The translations under genes were made by a program, and so were the position numbers. The notes under the pieces are model-generated. The model did no database searches and was not told the DNA's origin. It was given only the letters and a program-made list of their open reading frames with translations. Below are positions 1-8,713 of a stretch of 49,382 nucleotides of DNA, one piece after another. Numbering within the stretch: the first letter of the stretch is position 1; the number at the start of each line of letters is the position of its first letter. Origin of the DNA: Methylococcaceae bacterium UBA4132 (lineage in GTDB: Bacteria; Pseudomonadota; Gammaproteobacteria; Methylococcales; Methylomonadaceae); NCBI GenBank assembly GCA_002380945.1, contig DFWO01000121.1, positions 1-49,382 on the forward strand, given 5' to 3'.

Positions 1-1
1 G

Positions 2-223
2 GACTTTTGGGTTGCTTACCCAACAGTCTTTCCTAAAGAAACTCATCGTAACGTTGGGAAAGACTCTGGGCAAACCAGTCATGTCGAACGATGGCCCAAC
101 ACCCTTCGACAATGCTTGTCTCGCTACACCCGTAAAACATTGTCTTTTTCAAAATCCGATGACTATCATGCTTGGGTCACCCATCTTTTCATTCGGAAAT
201 ACAATTTGTCTCTATCACTTTGA
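2..223 (+). pseudogene. IS1-family transposase, 3' fragment cut by window edge
   Basis: Reading frame 2 from the left edge stays open to a TGA at 221-223 and gives a protein resembling the C-terminal third of IS1 transposase (InsAB'). Recognisable blocks are FWVAYPTVFP, then THRNVGKDSGQTSHVERWPN (its Glu would be the last residue of the DDE triad), TLRQCLSRYTRKTLSFSK and a KYNLSLSL tail. The 5' part lies outside the window, so I cannot tell whether the element is intact. A longer ORF in another frame overlaps it (12-509) but has no family resemblance. The element probably ends near 230-240, where an ACCACTACC sequence could be its right end. Confidence 0.8.
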
Positions 224-255
224 TTTTTACCACTACCGATATTATAAGGGGTTCG

Positions 256-285
256 CTAGTTCCCAAGCTAAAGCTTGGGAACTAG
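256..285. repeat. 14-bp perfect inverted repeat (dispersed tag type)
   Basis: Arms CTAGTTCCCAAGCT (256-269) and AGCTTGGGAACTAG (272-285) are exact reverse complements with a 2-base loop. It lies just past the 3' end of ppdK and next to the IS1 fragment. There is no T tract on either side, so it is not a standard intrinsic terminator, though the stem could still stabilise the ppdK transcript end. Similar TTCCCAAGCT/AGCTTGGGAA palindromes occur as dispersed intergenic repeats in other bacteria. Confidence 0.7.
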
Positions 286-299
286 TAACTACAGTGGTT

Positions 300-3050
300 T
301 TAATCGAGACTATAGCTGTCTTCCAACAACTTCGCATGAGCCGCTGCAAGTCTTGCAATCGGTATGCGAGGCGCGGAACAAGAGACATAGTTCAGTTTGA
401 TGTGGTGGCAGAAACGAATGGATTGCGGATGTCCGCCTTGTTCGCCGCAGATACCGATTTTAATATCAGGGCGTGTGGCTCTACCCAGTTCTACGGTCAT
501 TTTCATTAACTGCCCTACCCCATTTACATCTAGGACATCAAAAGGATTGTCGCTGAGTAAGCCTTGTTCGTTATACAACGGTAAGAATTTATTTTCAGCG
601 TCTTCGCGGGAGAATGAGAAGGTAGCTTGCGTTAAATCATTAGTACCGAAAGAGAAAAACTCGGCGATTTCTGCCAACTTTCCTGCTCGTGTACAGGCGC
701 GGACGGTTTCCACCATCGAACCGAATTTGAACTTCAGTTTCAGCTTGTAACGGCTTTCTACGTCTTGTTCAATTTCATCAACAAATGCTTTCACTTGTAT
801 CAACTCTTGCGAGGTGATGACTTGCGGTACCATAATTTCAGGAGAAATTTCGATGCCTTGCTGCATACAAATTGCTGCCGCTTCTAGGATAGAGCGAATT
901 TGCATTTTGTAAATTTCAGGGTAACTCATGCCCAAACGTACACCACGGTGTCCTAACATCGGATTGACTTCGTACAAATCCAGCACTTTTTTCAACATCA
1001 ATTGTTTTTTACCAATCGCGTTGTTGATGACTTCCTCGTTAAGATGATCGAACGGTGTAGGTAATGCGTCATATTGCATTCCAAGCGTATCGAGCGTCAC
1101 ACGCTGACCTCTGACGATAGTTTCATAATGTTGCAAGGCGTTGATTTCGTCTTGCAATTGATGCTCACTGGGTAAAAATTCGTGCATCGGTGGATCAAGT
1201 AAACGCACAGTGACCGCATGAGGTGACATGGCAGTGAATAGTTCAACAAAGTCATCGCGTTGAATGGGGAATAATTTATCCAATGCAGCAGTACGCGTTT
1301 CATGATCTTCTGCCAAAATCATATCCACCACTAACGGTAAACGTTCTTTAGCATTAAACATCCGTTCAGTACGACATAAACCAATGCCTGCCGCGCCGTA
1401 ATCGGCTGCCATTTTGGCACGTTCGGGCGTATCAACATTGGCATGAACTTTAATCGTCGCGTAACTATCTGCCCAACCGAGTAGCGTGTGTAATTCTTCC
1501 GACACACGCGGTTCAATGGTAGCGATTTCACCTAAGTAAATGTTACCTGTCGTACCGTCGATGGTAATGATGTCGCCCTCGCGTAAACGGGTATCACCTA
1601 TCACAGCGGAACGCGATTTAACGTCGATTTTAATGTCTTCTGCACCCGCAACACAGGCTTTACCCATGCCACGCGCCACTACTGCCGCGTGTGAAGTCTT
1701 ACCACCACGACTGGTTAGAATACCTTGTGAGGCAAAAAAGCCGTGAATGTCTTCGGGTTTGGTTTCTTCGCGCACTAAAATCACTTTTTCGCCAGCACGT
1801 CCCATGATTTCGGCAGCATCGGCTTCAAATACGCATTTTCCACACGCAGCACCTGGTGAAGCAGGTAGACCTTGTGCTAATGGTTTGTGTTTATTATCGG
1901 GGTCTAGTTGTGGATGCAGTAATTGTTCTAGCCATTCAGGGTCGATACGCAATAAGGCACGTTCTTTATCAATCAGCCCTTCTGCGACCATTTCAACAGA
2001 GGTTCTGACCATTGCCGCCGCGTTCATTTTGCCGTTGCGCGTTTGTAAGCAGTACAGCACACCGCGTTCGATAGTGTATTCGTAGTCTTGGACTTCGTGA
2101 TAATGGGTTTCCAATTTGTTGCGCAGTTCAACTAATTGCTCATACAAATCTGGCATTTCTATCGCTAATTCGTGGACAGGTTTTGGCGTGCGTATGCCTG
2201 CTACCACGTCTTCACCTTGAGCGTTGACCAGATATTCCCCGTACATTTCGTTTTCGCCTGTACCTGGGTTGCGGGTAAAGCCTACGCCTGTCGCGCAGTC
2301 ATTGCCCATGTTACCGAATACCATTGTGACCACGTTGACCGCAGTACCGTTTGCTTGCTTTGGCGTGATATGAAATTCACGGCGATAATCAATGGCACGT
2401 TTACCCATCCATGAATTAAATACCGATTTAATAGACAGTTCTAATTGTTCGTACACATCCTCAGGAAATGGTTTGCCTGTTTCTTCCTGCACAACGTGTA
2501 AGAATAATTCACTGATTTCTTTCAGGTGGTCAGCATCTAAGGCAACATCAGCTTTAATACCCGCTTGTTTTTTAACAGCATCAAAATGCACATCAAATTT
2601 TTCATCGTGTATGCCTAAAGCGACTTTACCAAACAGTTGAATAAAACGGCGATAGGCATCATAGGCAAAACGCGGGTCTTGGGTTTCTTCAATCAGACCT
2701 TGCAGAGTATCTTGGTTTAAACCTAAATTTAAGATGGTGTCCATCATTCCAGGCATGGAAATAGCCGAACCTGAGCGCACGGAGACTAATAACGGCTTAA
2801 CACGCGAGCCGAATTTTTTACCGCTGGCTTGTTCTATGCCAAGTATTTGTTGTTTGACTTCCTCCATTAAGCCATCGGGTAGTTGTTTGTTTTCTAGATA
2901 ATCCAAACAGGCTTCGGTGGTAATAACAAAGCCAGGCGGTACGTTTAAACCGATTTGGGTCATCTCACAGAGATTCGCCCCTTTACCACCGAGTAATACT
3001 TTGTTTTTTCCATCACCTTTGTGAAACGAATAAATGTATTGCTTTGTCAT
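300..3050 (-). CDS. ppdK: Pyruvate, phosphate dikinase
   Basis: Interconverts pyruvate + ATP + Pi and PEP + AMP + PPi in the cytoplasm. The protein has 916 aa, slightly longer than the usual 870-900. The order is an N-terminal nucleotide-binding domain (GGKGANL near residue 22, SGSAISMPGMMDT near 95), a central phosphohistidine domain with GGKTSHAAVVARG (His454), and a C-terminal TIM-barrel PEP/pyruvate domain with LCRTERMF, GTNDLTQ and the catalytic Cys891 in YVSCSAPRIPIARL. All key residues are present, so it should be active. It stands alone on the minus strand: the upstream esterase ends 265 bp away and the downstream side holds only repeats and the IS1 fragment. In an organism with pyrophosphate-based glycolysis it could work in either direction; the sequence does not decide. 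Confidence 0.95.
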   Translation of the reverse strand: MTKQYIYSFHKGDGKNKVLLGGKGANLCEMTQIGLNVPPGFVITTEACLDYLENKQLPDGLMEEVKQQILGIEQASGKKFGSRVKPLLVSVRSGSAISMPGMMDTILNLGLNQDTLQGLIEETQDPRFAYDAYRRFIQLFGKVALGIHDEKFDVHFDAVKKQAGIKADVALDADHLKEISELFLHVVQEETGKPFPEDVYEQLELSIKSVFNSWMGKRAIDYRREFHITPKQANGTAVNVVTMVFGNMGNDCATGVGFTRNPGTGENEMYGEYLVNAQGEDVVAGIRTPKPVHELAIEMPDLYEQLVELRNKLETHYHEVQDYEYTIERGVLYCLQTRNGKMNAAAMVRTSVEMVAEGLIDKERALLRIDPEWLEQLLHPQLDPDNKHKPLAQGLPASPGAACGKCVFEADAAEIMGRAGEKVILVREETKPEDIHGFFASQGILTSRGGKTSHAAVVARGMGKACVAGAEDIKIDVKSRSAVIGDTRLREGDIITIDGTTGNIYLGEIATIEPRVSEELHTLLGWADSYATIKVHANVDTPERAKMAADYGAAGIGLCRTERMFNAKERLPLVVDMILAEDHETRTAALDKLFPIQRDDFVELFTAMSPHAVTVRLLDPPMHEFLPSEHQLQDEINALQHYETIVRGQRVTLDTLGMQYDALPTPFDHLNEEVINNAIGKKQLMLKKVLDLYEVNPMLGHRGVRLGMSYPEIYKMQIRSILEAAAICMQQGIEISPEIMVPQVITSQELIQVKAFVDEIEQDVESRYKLKLKFKFGSMVETVRACTRAGKLAEIAEFFSFGTNDLTQATFSFSREDAENKFLPLYNEQGLLSDNPFDVLDVNGVGQLMKMTVELGRATRPDIKIGICGEQGGHPQSIRFCHHIKLNYVSCSAPRIPIARLAAAHAKLLEDSYSLD

Positions 3051-3144
3051 AATTGCTCCGAGTAGGAATTAAGGTATAAATAATGTGTATTCTAGGCTTA
3101 CTAACAGAGGTGTCAAACGACACGCTGATGTTAAGAGTAATTAA

Positions 3145-3306
3145 TGTCCACGAACCACGAAAAAGTTTTTCATCGGCATGGATTCAGTGTGTAGTTTAAG
3201 TCTGTAATTTAAATGTAGTACAAGGGAGGTTAATGGGTATAGCTTAAAAAATCACGTTTACAAAATACCCATTGGTTTTTTCGTATCTTTTGTGCTTTTC
3301 GTGGAT
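3145..3306. repeat. Intergenic element bounded by inverted TGTCCACGAA-type ends
   Basis: The ppdK upstream region starts with TGTCCACGAACCACGAAAAA (3145-3164) and ends with TTTTTCGT...CTTTTCGTGGA (about 3277-3305), an imperfect inverted pair enclosing about 110 AT-rich bases. The same motif bounds 8595-8677, and a single copy sits at about 46723-46742. I read it as a dispersed, MITE-like or REP-like intergenic repeat. The ppdK promoter must lie in or beside it. Confidence 0.5.
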
Positions 3307-3314
3307 ATAAATAA

Positions 3315-4055
3315 TCAAATATAAATAGCTGCCATGCGTCGCCAGTAACTGGCACTGTGTGCTCTGCCATCCCATATTACGAATTGATGATTAATGCCTT
3401 TGTGACTCAGAATGGAACTTAATTGTTGGTTATTCTGTAAAAATGGATCTTCATTACCGATGGTCAGCGTAATATCCATGCCTCTTAAATGACTTAAATA
3501 TAAGTTACAATCAAGATTGGGCAAAAAATGGCTGGGAGTATGAAAATAAACATCGTCATTATAAAAACCATCGAGTAAATCATAAAAACATTCCACTGCA
3601 AGAGTAAGATCATAACGCCCTGAAAAGGCGACCAGTTTTTTAAACAACTGTGGATGACGCAAGGCAATATTGACTGCATGAAACGCGCCCAGACTAGAAC
3701 CATGAGCAATCACACAGTCATGTGGATTCTTATGATTCATAAAGGGCAATACTTCATTCAAAATGTAGTCTTCAAAGGCGATATGGCGTTGAATACGACC
3801 CGATGGATGCGTCCAATCACAATAAAAACTTTCCTCGTCCACACTGTCAACGCAATATAGCTGGAGATGACCTTTTGCTATTTTGTCCTGTAAAGTTTTT
3901 ATCATACCCATGTTTTCGTATTCATAAAATCGTCCTCTACGCGTGGGAAAAACCAATACTTTTGCCCCCGCATGACCAAATACCAATAATTCCATATCGC
4001 GCCGTAATCGCTCACTCCACCATTTGTGATATTCTCGATTCATTTTAACTATCAA
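3315..4055 (-). CDS. Alpha/beta-hydrolase esterase of the COG4947 type
   Basis: A 246-aa soluble protein with no signal peptide. The nucleophile elbow is HGSSLGAF (Ser121, GxSxG). The probable acid is Asp203 in GNEDPF and the base His233 in GRAHSASYW, so a full catalytic triad is visible. The WSERL N-terminus and the HGSSLGA and WDGRAHS blocks resemble uncharacterised bacterial esterases of the esterase-D-like superfamily. The substrate is not predictable. It lies 66 bp downstream of a second, unrelated alpha/beta hydrolase on the same strand, so the two could be co-transcribed. An in-frame second Met (residue 5) is an equally possible start. Confidence 0.7.
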   Translation of the reverse strand: MIVKMNREYHKWWSERLRRDMELLVFGHAGAKVLVFPTRRGRFYEYENMGMIKTLQDKIAKGHLQLYCVDSVDEESFYCDWTHPSGRIQRHIAFEDYILNEVLPFMNHKNPHDCVIAHGSSLGAFHAVNIALRHPQLFKKLVAFSGRYDLTLAVECFYDLLDGFYNDDVYFHTPSHFLPNLDCNLYLSHLRGMDITLTIGNEDPFLQNNQQLSSILSHKGINHQFVIWDGRAHSASYWRRMAAIYI

Positions 4056-4083
4056 TCTCTTAGCTTATACAGGTTAGATATAG

Positions 4084-4112
4084 GTTGGGTTGGGAGATAA
4101 CCGTCACCCAAC
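4084..4112. repeat. Short GTTGGGT/ACCCAAC inverted repeat
   Basis: GTTGGGT (4084-4090) and ACCCAAC (4106-4112) form a 7-bp stem between the two esterase genes. It belongs to the same loose family of GTAGGTTGGGTT-type tags as 27924-27999 and 45589-45611. No T tract follows, so a terminator role is doubtful. Confidence 0.45.
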
Positions 4113-4121
4113 AGCTTTTAG

Positions 4122-5075
4122 TTACAAAGAGGCAAAAAAAGCCTCGAGTTCAGCAAGTAGTTTTTGCTCTTCTTGCTGTTGTTCAGGGTATGAATGATGC
4201 CCTGCTGTTAATACGAATAGCTGTTTTGTTACGGCTAAGGCGTTGTAGATTGCAAACTGCGCGGGCGGTGCGACGAAAGGATCAAAGACAGCGCAGGCGC
4301 AATGTATCGGTATGGCAATTCTTTTTGCTACCAATGCCGCGTCGTAATAGCGCAATACATTAAGAGTTGGTTTTTTATGGATTTTATAATACTGCTGTAG
4401 GCTATGCGTACTGCCGAGCGTGGGTAACTTTAAGCGTAAGGGATGATGACCAAAGGTAGGTAGATTAAGATGACCGCGTGTAATACGCTGATCCCATGCT
4501 AACGCCAACGCGCCGATACCGCCCGAAAAACTAATCCCTAAATAGCCTAAATGCTCTGCTAAATGCGGAAACAACTGCACCAACGCACTTACCCCTAGCC
4601 ACACATCTTCCACACAACCACCTAGAATGTAACGATCTCGCTGATCTATATCGTGTAAAACGTGCCAATAGGGTTCTGAGGAAATACTTGGCGCAGCACT
4701 AAGTCCTAAACCACGAAAACAAGGAAACAATAGCGCGGCATCAGTAAAGGGCAAATGAAAATCGGGCGCGTCCCGACCGCCATAACCATGCCCGACAATA
4801 AAACCACGCTTAATCACGCCCGTGCTAGGCAACAATAACCAACCGCGAATAGGAAAAGCATCGGTAGAGGTATAGCTAATCTCAAAGACCCGCCAGCCCT
4901 GTTCATTCTCACTAATAATTTTGGTTTGAGGATGAGGGTTAATTGTTAAGGCATTTTGATAACGCATTTGCCAAAAATCATCGAAATTTTTTGGTTCTGT
5001 TGGTGTTGTGACTGCTAATAATTGTTGCAATGAATAATTATAAGTTGGGTCAAAACCATATTCACTTGTCTCCAT
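4122..5075 (-). CDS. Acetyl-xylan esterase / cephalosporin-C deacetylase family (AXE1) hydrolase
   Basis: A 317-aa protein with the AXE1 layout: N-terminal FDDFWQMRYQ block, RGWLLLP, the VGHGYGGRDAP oxyanion region, FPCFRGLGLS, then nucleophile elbow GISFSGGIGALALAWDQR (Ser182). Asp265 (VFDPFVAPP) and His293/294 (GHHSYP) complete the triad. The position two after the nucleophile is Ser184, where relatives usually have Gly. No signal peptide, so it is probably cytoplasmic. AXE1 members deacetylate sugars or small esters; the natural substrate here is unknown. It has no polysaccharide-degrading neighbours, which argues against a true xylan role. Confidence 0.75.
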   Translation of the reverse strand: METSEYGFDPTYNYSLQQLLAVTTPTEPKNFDDFWQMRYQNALTINPHPQTKIISENEQGWRVFEISYTSTDAFPIRGWLLLPSTGVIKRGFIVGHGYGGRDAPDFHLPFTDAALLFPCFRGLGLSAAPSISSEPYWHVLHDIDQRDRYILGGCVEDVWLGVSALVQLFPHLAEHLGYLGISFSGGIGALALAWDQRITRGHLNLPTFGHHPLRLKLPTLGSTHSLQQYYKIHKKPTLNVLRYYDAALVAKRIAIPIHCACAVFDPFVAPPAQFAIYNALAVTKQLFVLTAGHHSYPEQQQEEQKLLAELEAFFASL

Positions 5076-5293
5076 AACACGCCTATTTTTGTTTGAACCT
5101 GTTTGGCAAAATTAGATTTTATAGCACAGTCAGCATGACAAAATTATTTCCGCACAGTCAAACGACGAAATAAAGCTTATTAAAGCTCACCTTTAAAATC
5201 AGTGATTTTTGCACTTTTTTATTCAACAAGGCTAAAATCGCCGTTCTCTTTAAAGAATCACCTATTAATTACCACAACGGAATCGTTAACTTT

Positions 5294-5641
5294 ATGAACA
5301 ATAATGCAGTCAATGTCGCGTCATCTGATGATATGTTTTCCACGCCTTTCTTACTGGGCAGCGTCGGCGCACCTTTTATCATTGGCATGGCAGTGGGCTA
5401 TTTTGCTAAAAAAATGCTGAAAACTGCCTTATTTATCGGTGGTGGAATCATCGTCATGCTATTTGTTAGTGAGTATTATGGCATTGTGCGCATTGATGAT
5501 GCTGGGTTACAACATGCTGCCGATGCAGCTACAGACGCGGCAAAATCATCCAGCAGTTTTTTAGTTAATCGTTTATCCAGTATTACTAGCAAGGGTGTCA
5601 GTGCCTCCGTGGGTTTCTTTGCTGGCTTCAAATTAGCATAG
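5294..5641 (+). CDS. FUN14-domain small membrane protein
   Basis: 115 aa. Two hydrophobic stretches (about residues 18-38 and 42-62) are separated by the short basic turn AKKMLKTA. They are followed by an amphipathic DAATDAAKSS region and a third weakly hydrophobic end (GVSASVGFFAGFKLA). The GMAVGYFAKKMLK...FIGGGIIVM pattern matches the FUN14 family, small membrane proteins of unknown bacterial function. It stands alone with 218 bp of non-coding DNA upstream and about 135 bp before argD. Confidence 0.65.
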   Translation: MNNNAVNVASSDDMFSTPFLLGSVGAPFIIGMAVGYFAKKMLKTALFIGGGIIVMLFVSEYYGIVRIDDAGLQHAADAATDAAKSSSSFLVNRLSSITSKGVSASVGFFAGFKLA

Positions 5642-5776
5642 GCGTTCAATAGCCTGATACTGCATTCTTCAAAATCCTATCATCCAACGCTTGCCTGTCA
5701 CTAACAACAAACCTATAATCGAACATTTTTTTATCGGGCAACACTGTTGTCCGTTTTTCGTTTACAGGCGAATGTT

Positions 5777-6955
5777 ATGACTAGCCATATTATGCCCACT
5801 TATCAACGCTTACCCGTTACCTTTGCACGCGGTCAGGGTGCGTGGTTGTGGGATGACAATAATACGCGTTATTTGGATGCCTTATCAGGCATTGCGGTTT
5901 GTAATCTAGGTCATGCGCATCCTGCGGTGCATTCAGCGATTTGTCAGCAAAGCGAAAAGCTACTGCATACGTCTAATTTATACAATATTGCCGTCCAAGA
6001 ACAATTAGCCCATAAGCTCATTGAAAAAAGCGGGATGGATAACGTATTTTTCAGTAATTCAGGCGCGGAAGCTAATGAAGCAGCGATTAAACTGGCGCGT
6101 AAATACGGGCATGAGCGCGGTATAGATAAACCTGCCATCATCGTCATGGAAAAGAGTTTTCATGGTCGTACCTTGGCAACGCTGAGTGCCACTGGAAATG
6201 CCAAAGTACAACAGGGGTTTGAGCCGTTAGTGGAAGGCTTTATACGCGTACCGTACAACGATATTCCTGCCATTGAACAAGCCATTACTGATAATGCCAA
6301 TATTGTTGCAGTGTTAGTTGAACCGATTCAAGGTGAAGGCGGTGTGAATATTCCAGCGGCGGATTATTTAAATCGAATTCGCGCTCTGTGTGATAAACAC
6401 GAGTTATTAATGATGCTGGATGAAATCCAAACGGGCATAGGTCGTACTGGCAAATTTTTATGTTTCCAACATAACAACATTATTCCCGATGTCTGCACCT
6501 TGGCAAAAGCCCTAGGTAACGGCGTACCTATCGGCGCGTGTTTAGCGCGTGGTAAGGCCGCAAACATTTTAACGGCGGGCAATCATGGTTCTACGTTTGG
6601 CGGCAATCCTTTAGCCTGTAGTGCGGCATTAGTGGTATTGGCAAGCTTGGATGCAGATGACTTAATCACGCAAGCCAGTCAAAAAGGTCAACAAATTGTT
6701 GAAGGCTTGACCGCGCAATTACAGGCTAATCCGCATATCGTTGATATGCGTCATAAAGGCTTAATGATAGGCATTGAACTCGATAAACCGTGTGCAGAAT
6801 TAGTTCAGCTTGCTCTGCAACAACAGTTATTAATCAATGTGACCAATGAAAAAACCATTCGCCTGCTGCCGCCGTTAGTTATCGACGCAGAGCAAATTCA
6901 ACAACTTGTGAACACTTTAGCGGCTCTTATTCAAGAGTACACCACCCAGTCGTAG
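5777..6955 (+). CDS. argD: Acetylornithine aminotransferase (class III PLP aminotransferase)
   Basis: Converts N-acetylglutamate-5-semialdehyde to N-acetylornithine; related enzymes also act on succinyl-diaminopimelate. The open frame extends upstream to a TTG at 5747, but I place the start at ATG 5777 (MTSHIMPTYQRLPV): this matches the usual ArgD N-terminus and gives a normal length of 392 aa. Features seen are NSGAEANEAAIKLAR, SFHGRT, EPIQGEGG, LDEIQTGIGRTG, the PLP Lys244 in TLAKALGNGVPIG, and GSTFGGNPLACSAA. argF begins 14 bp after the stop, so the two form an operon. Confidence 0.93.
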   Translation: MTSHIMPTYQRLPVTFARGQGAWLWDDNNTRYLDALSGIAVCNLGHAHPAVHSAICQQSEKLLHTSNLYNIAVQEQLAHKLIEKSGMDNVFFSNSGAEANEAAIKLARKYGHERGIDKPAIIVMEKSFHGRTLATLSATGNAKVQQGFEPLVEGFIRVPYNDIPAIEQAITDNANIVAVLVEPIQGEGGVNIPAADYLNRIRALCDKHELLMMLDEIQTGIGRTGKFLCFQHNNIIPDVCTLAKALGNGVPIGACLARGKAANILTAGNHGSTFGGNPLACSAALVVLASLDADDLITQASQKGQQIVEGLTAQLQANPHIVDMRHKGLMIGIELDKPCAELVQLALQQQLLINVTNEKTIRLLPPLVIDAEQIQQLVNTLAALIQEYTTQS

Positions 6956-6969
6956 AGACTAAGATTATC

Positions 6970-7872
6970 ATGAATCCAAGACACTTTATCAGCCTACTTG
7001 ATTTAACTAGCGACGAGTTTCGTGGCTTAATTCACCGCGCTATTGAACTTAAAAACCACCGTAATCCCGATTATCAACCGTTAAAAGGTCAAGTGTTAGC
7101 GATGATTTTTGAAAAATCATCAACGCGGACACGCATTTCCTTTGAAGCAGGTATGAGTCATTTTGGTGGCAGTGCGTTATTTTTATCACCACGCGACACT
7201 CAATTAGGACGTGGCGAACCGTTACAAGACAGTGCTAAAGTCATCTCTAGTATGGTCGATTGCATCATGCTAAGAACCAACAGCCATGAAACTGTGACCA
7301 CATTTGCTCAATATTCTCGCGTGCCTGTCATTAACGGCTTAACGGACGAACAACATCCCTGCCAACTACTTGCCGACATGCAAACCTATTTTGAACAACG
7401 CGGTGATATTCAAGGCAAAATTGTAACGTGGATTGGTGATGGCAATAATATGTGTCATTCTTATATTCATGCCGCTACCGTACTTGACTTTACGCTACAT
7501 ATTGCCAGTCCAGCGGGTTATATGCCTGATGCGGCAATCGTTGCAGCGGCGGGCGAACGTGTTAAATTTTTTAACACGTCCATAGCTGCCGCAACAGGTG
7601 CTGATTTAATTGTCACCGATGTCTGGGCAAGCATGGGGCAAGAAGAAGAACAACAACAACGTGAAATAGCCTTTAAAGACTATCAAGTGAATGCTAAGGT
7701 AATGCAAGCCGCTAACCAAGATGCCCTGTTTATGCACTGTTTGCCTGCACATCGTGGTGAAGAAGTCAGTAGCGACGTTATTGATGGTATACAAAGTGTC
7801 GTTTTTCCAGAAGCTGAAAACCGTCTACACGCACAAAAAGCCTTGTTAGAATTTTTGCTTCGTAAAAAATAA
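6970..7872 (+). CDS. argF: Ornithine carbamoyltransferase
   Basis: Makes citrulline from ornithine and carbamoyl phosphate in the cytoplasm. 300 aa, typical of anabolic OTCases. The carbamoyl-phosphate loop SSTRTRISFE (Ser51-Arg55), the HPCQ motif, the DVWASMGQEEE ornithine-binding loop and the active-site HCLPAHRGEEV (Cys257) are all present. It follows argD by 14 bp and should be co-transcribed. No clear ArgR box was found upstream of argD by eye. Confidence 0.95.
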   Translation: MNPRHFISLLDLTSDEFRGLIHRAIELKNHRNPDYQPLKGQVLAMIFEKSSTRTRISFEAGMSHFGGSALFLSPRDTQLGRGEPLQDSAKVISSMVDCIMLRTNSHETVTTFAQYSRVPVINGLTDEQHPCQLLADMQTYFEQRGDIQGKIVTWIGDGNNMCHSYIHAATVLDFTLHIASPAGYMPDAAIVAAAGERVKFFNTSIAAATGADLIVTDVWASMGQEEEQQQREIAFKDYQVNAKVMQAANQDALFMHCLPAHRGEEVSSDVIDGIQSVVFPEAENRLHAQKALLEFLLRKK

Positions 7873-7915
7873 CACCCACCTTGTTATCAACAGATTATTA
7901 ACCACCGAGAGACCA

Positions 7916-8584
7916 GTGAAAAAAATATATCTTGCGTTTTTTATCTTACTTATCACGTTTGGTTCAGCACAAGCCGATATACTTTATATCGCTGACGACA
8001 CCAATTTAGCCCTCAGAAGCGCGGCAAGTAGTTATGGTCCTGTGACCAGAGTATTACCAACTGGAACCTCAGTAACAGTTGTTGGTGAGCCACTTAAAAA
8101 TGGCTTTATCAAAGTACGCTTGATTGACGGAACTGAAGGTTATATTAAAACCAAATACACCAAAAAAGAACCGCCTGAACAGGATGCTAAAGACACCGCG
8201 AGTAAAAATCTAGCCCTGTTACAAAATGAAATTAGCACTCTGAAAGAGCAGTTAGCAAAGGCAACCGAAGCAATCACTCCAGGTACATCGCTAGAAAAAT
8301 CCTTAGCGACCGAACGCGATCAACTTAGCCGTGAACTTAATGAAATAAAAATCACAGCGGCAAACGCCGTGCAGTTAAAAGAAGAACACGATTTACTGCA
8401 AGAACGTGTGGTCAACGGCGAGCGTGATTTAGAGCAACTCAAACTAGAAAATCAGGCATTAAAAGACACCACCAAACAAGACTGGCTGTTATACGGCGGC
8501 GCGTTAGTAATTATCGGTATCTTCTTAGGCTTTATACTCCCTAAACTTAGCTGGCGACGTAAAAGCGGTTGGGATACTTATTAA
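7916..8584 (+). CDS. SH3b / coiled-coil membrane-anchored protein (TIGR04211, YgiM-like)
   Basis: 222 aa with a GTG start preceded by CCGAGAGACCA. Residues 1-20 are a signal peptide ending SAQA. Residues 21-85 are a bacterial SH3 domain (LYIADDTNLALRSAAS...RVLPTGTSVTVVGE). A long coiled coil covers about 100-185. A C-terminal transmembrane helix (DWLLYGGALVIIGIFLGFIL) is followed by a basic cytoplasmic tail RRKSGWDTY. This order (signal, SH3b, coiled coil, TM, basic tail) is that of the YgiM/TIGR04211 proteins, which sit in the inner membrane facing the periplasm and have no settled function. It lies 43 bp after argF. Confidence 0.8.
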   Translation: MKKIYLAFFILLITFGSAQADILYIADDTNLALRSAASSYGPVTRVLPTGTSVTVVGEPLKNGFIKVRLIDGTEGYIKTKYTKKEPPEQDAKDTASKNLALLQNEISTLKEQLAKATEAITPGTSLEKSLATERDQLSRELNEIKITAANAVQLKEEHDLLQERVVNGERDLEQLKLENQALKDTTKQDWLLYGGALVIIGIFLGFILPKLSWRRKSGWDTY

Positions 8585-8594
8585 GAATTTTTCA

Positions 8595-8677
8595 TGTCCA
8601 CAAAAAACACTAATTTGTAGGTTGAGGTTCATACAGCACCCCAAACTCACATAAATTTTTCGTGTTTTTCGTGGACA
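8595..8677. repeat. MITE-like intergenic element with 16-bp inverted ends, upstream of ilvD
   Basis: TGTCCACAAAAAACAC (8595-8610) and GTGTTTTTCGTGGACA (8662-8677) match as reverse complements at 15 of 16 positions, with 51 bases between. The same end motif bounds 3145-3306. The element lies 37 bp before the ilvD start, so it must sit in the ilvD leader or promoter region. Confidence 0.6.
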
Positions 8678-8713
8678 AAGACCAACAAACGAATTAATCA
8701 ACGAGAATACATT

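Noticed and set aside
12..509. 165-codon open frame at the left edge
   Set aside because: It is out of frame with the recognisable IS1 transposase tail and then runs antisense through the 3' end of ppdK; no family pattern.
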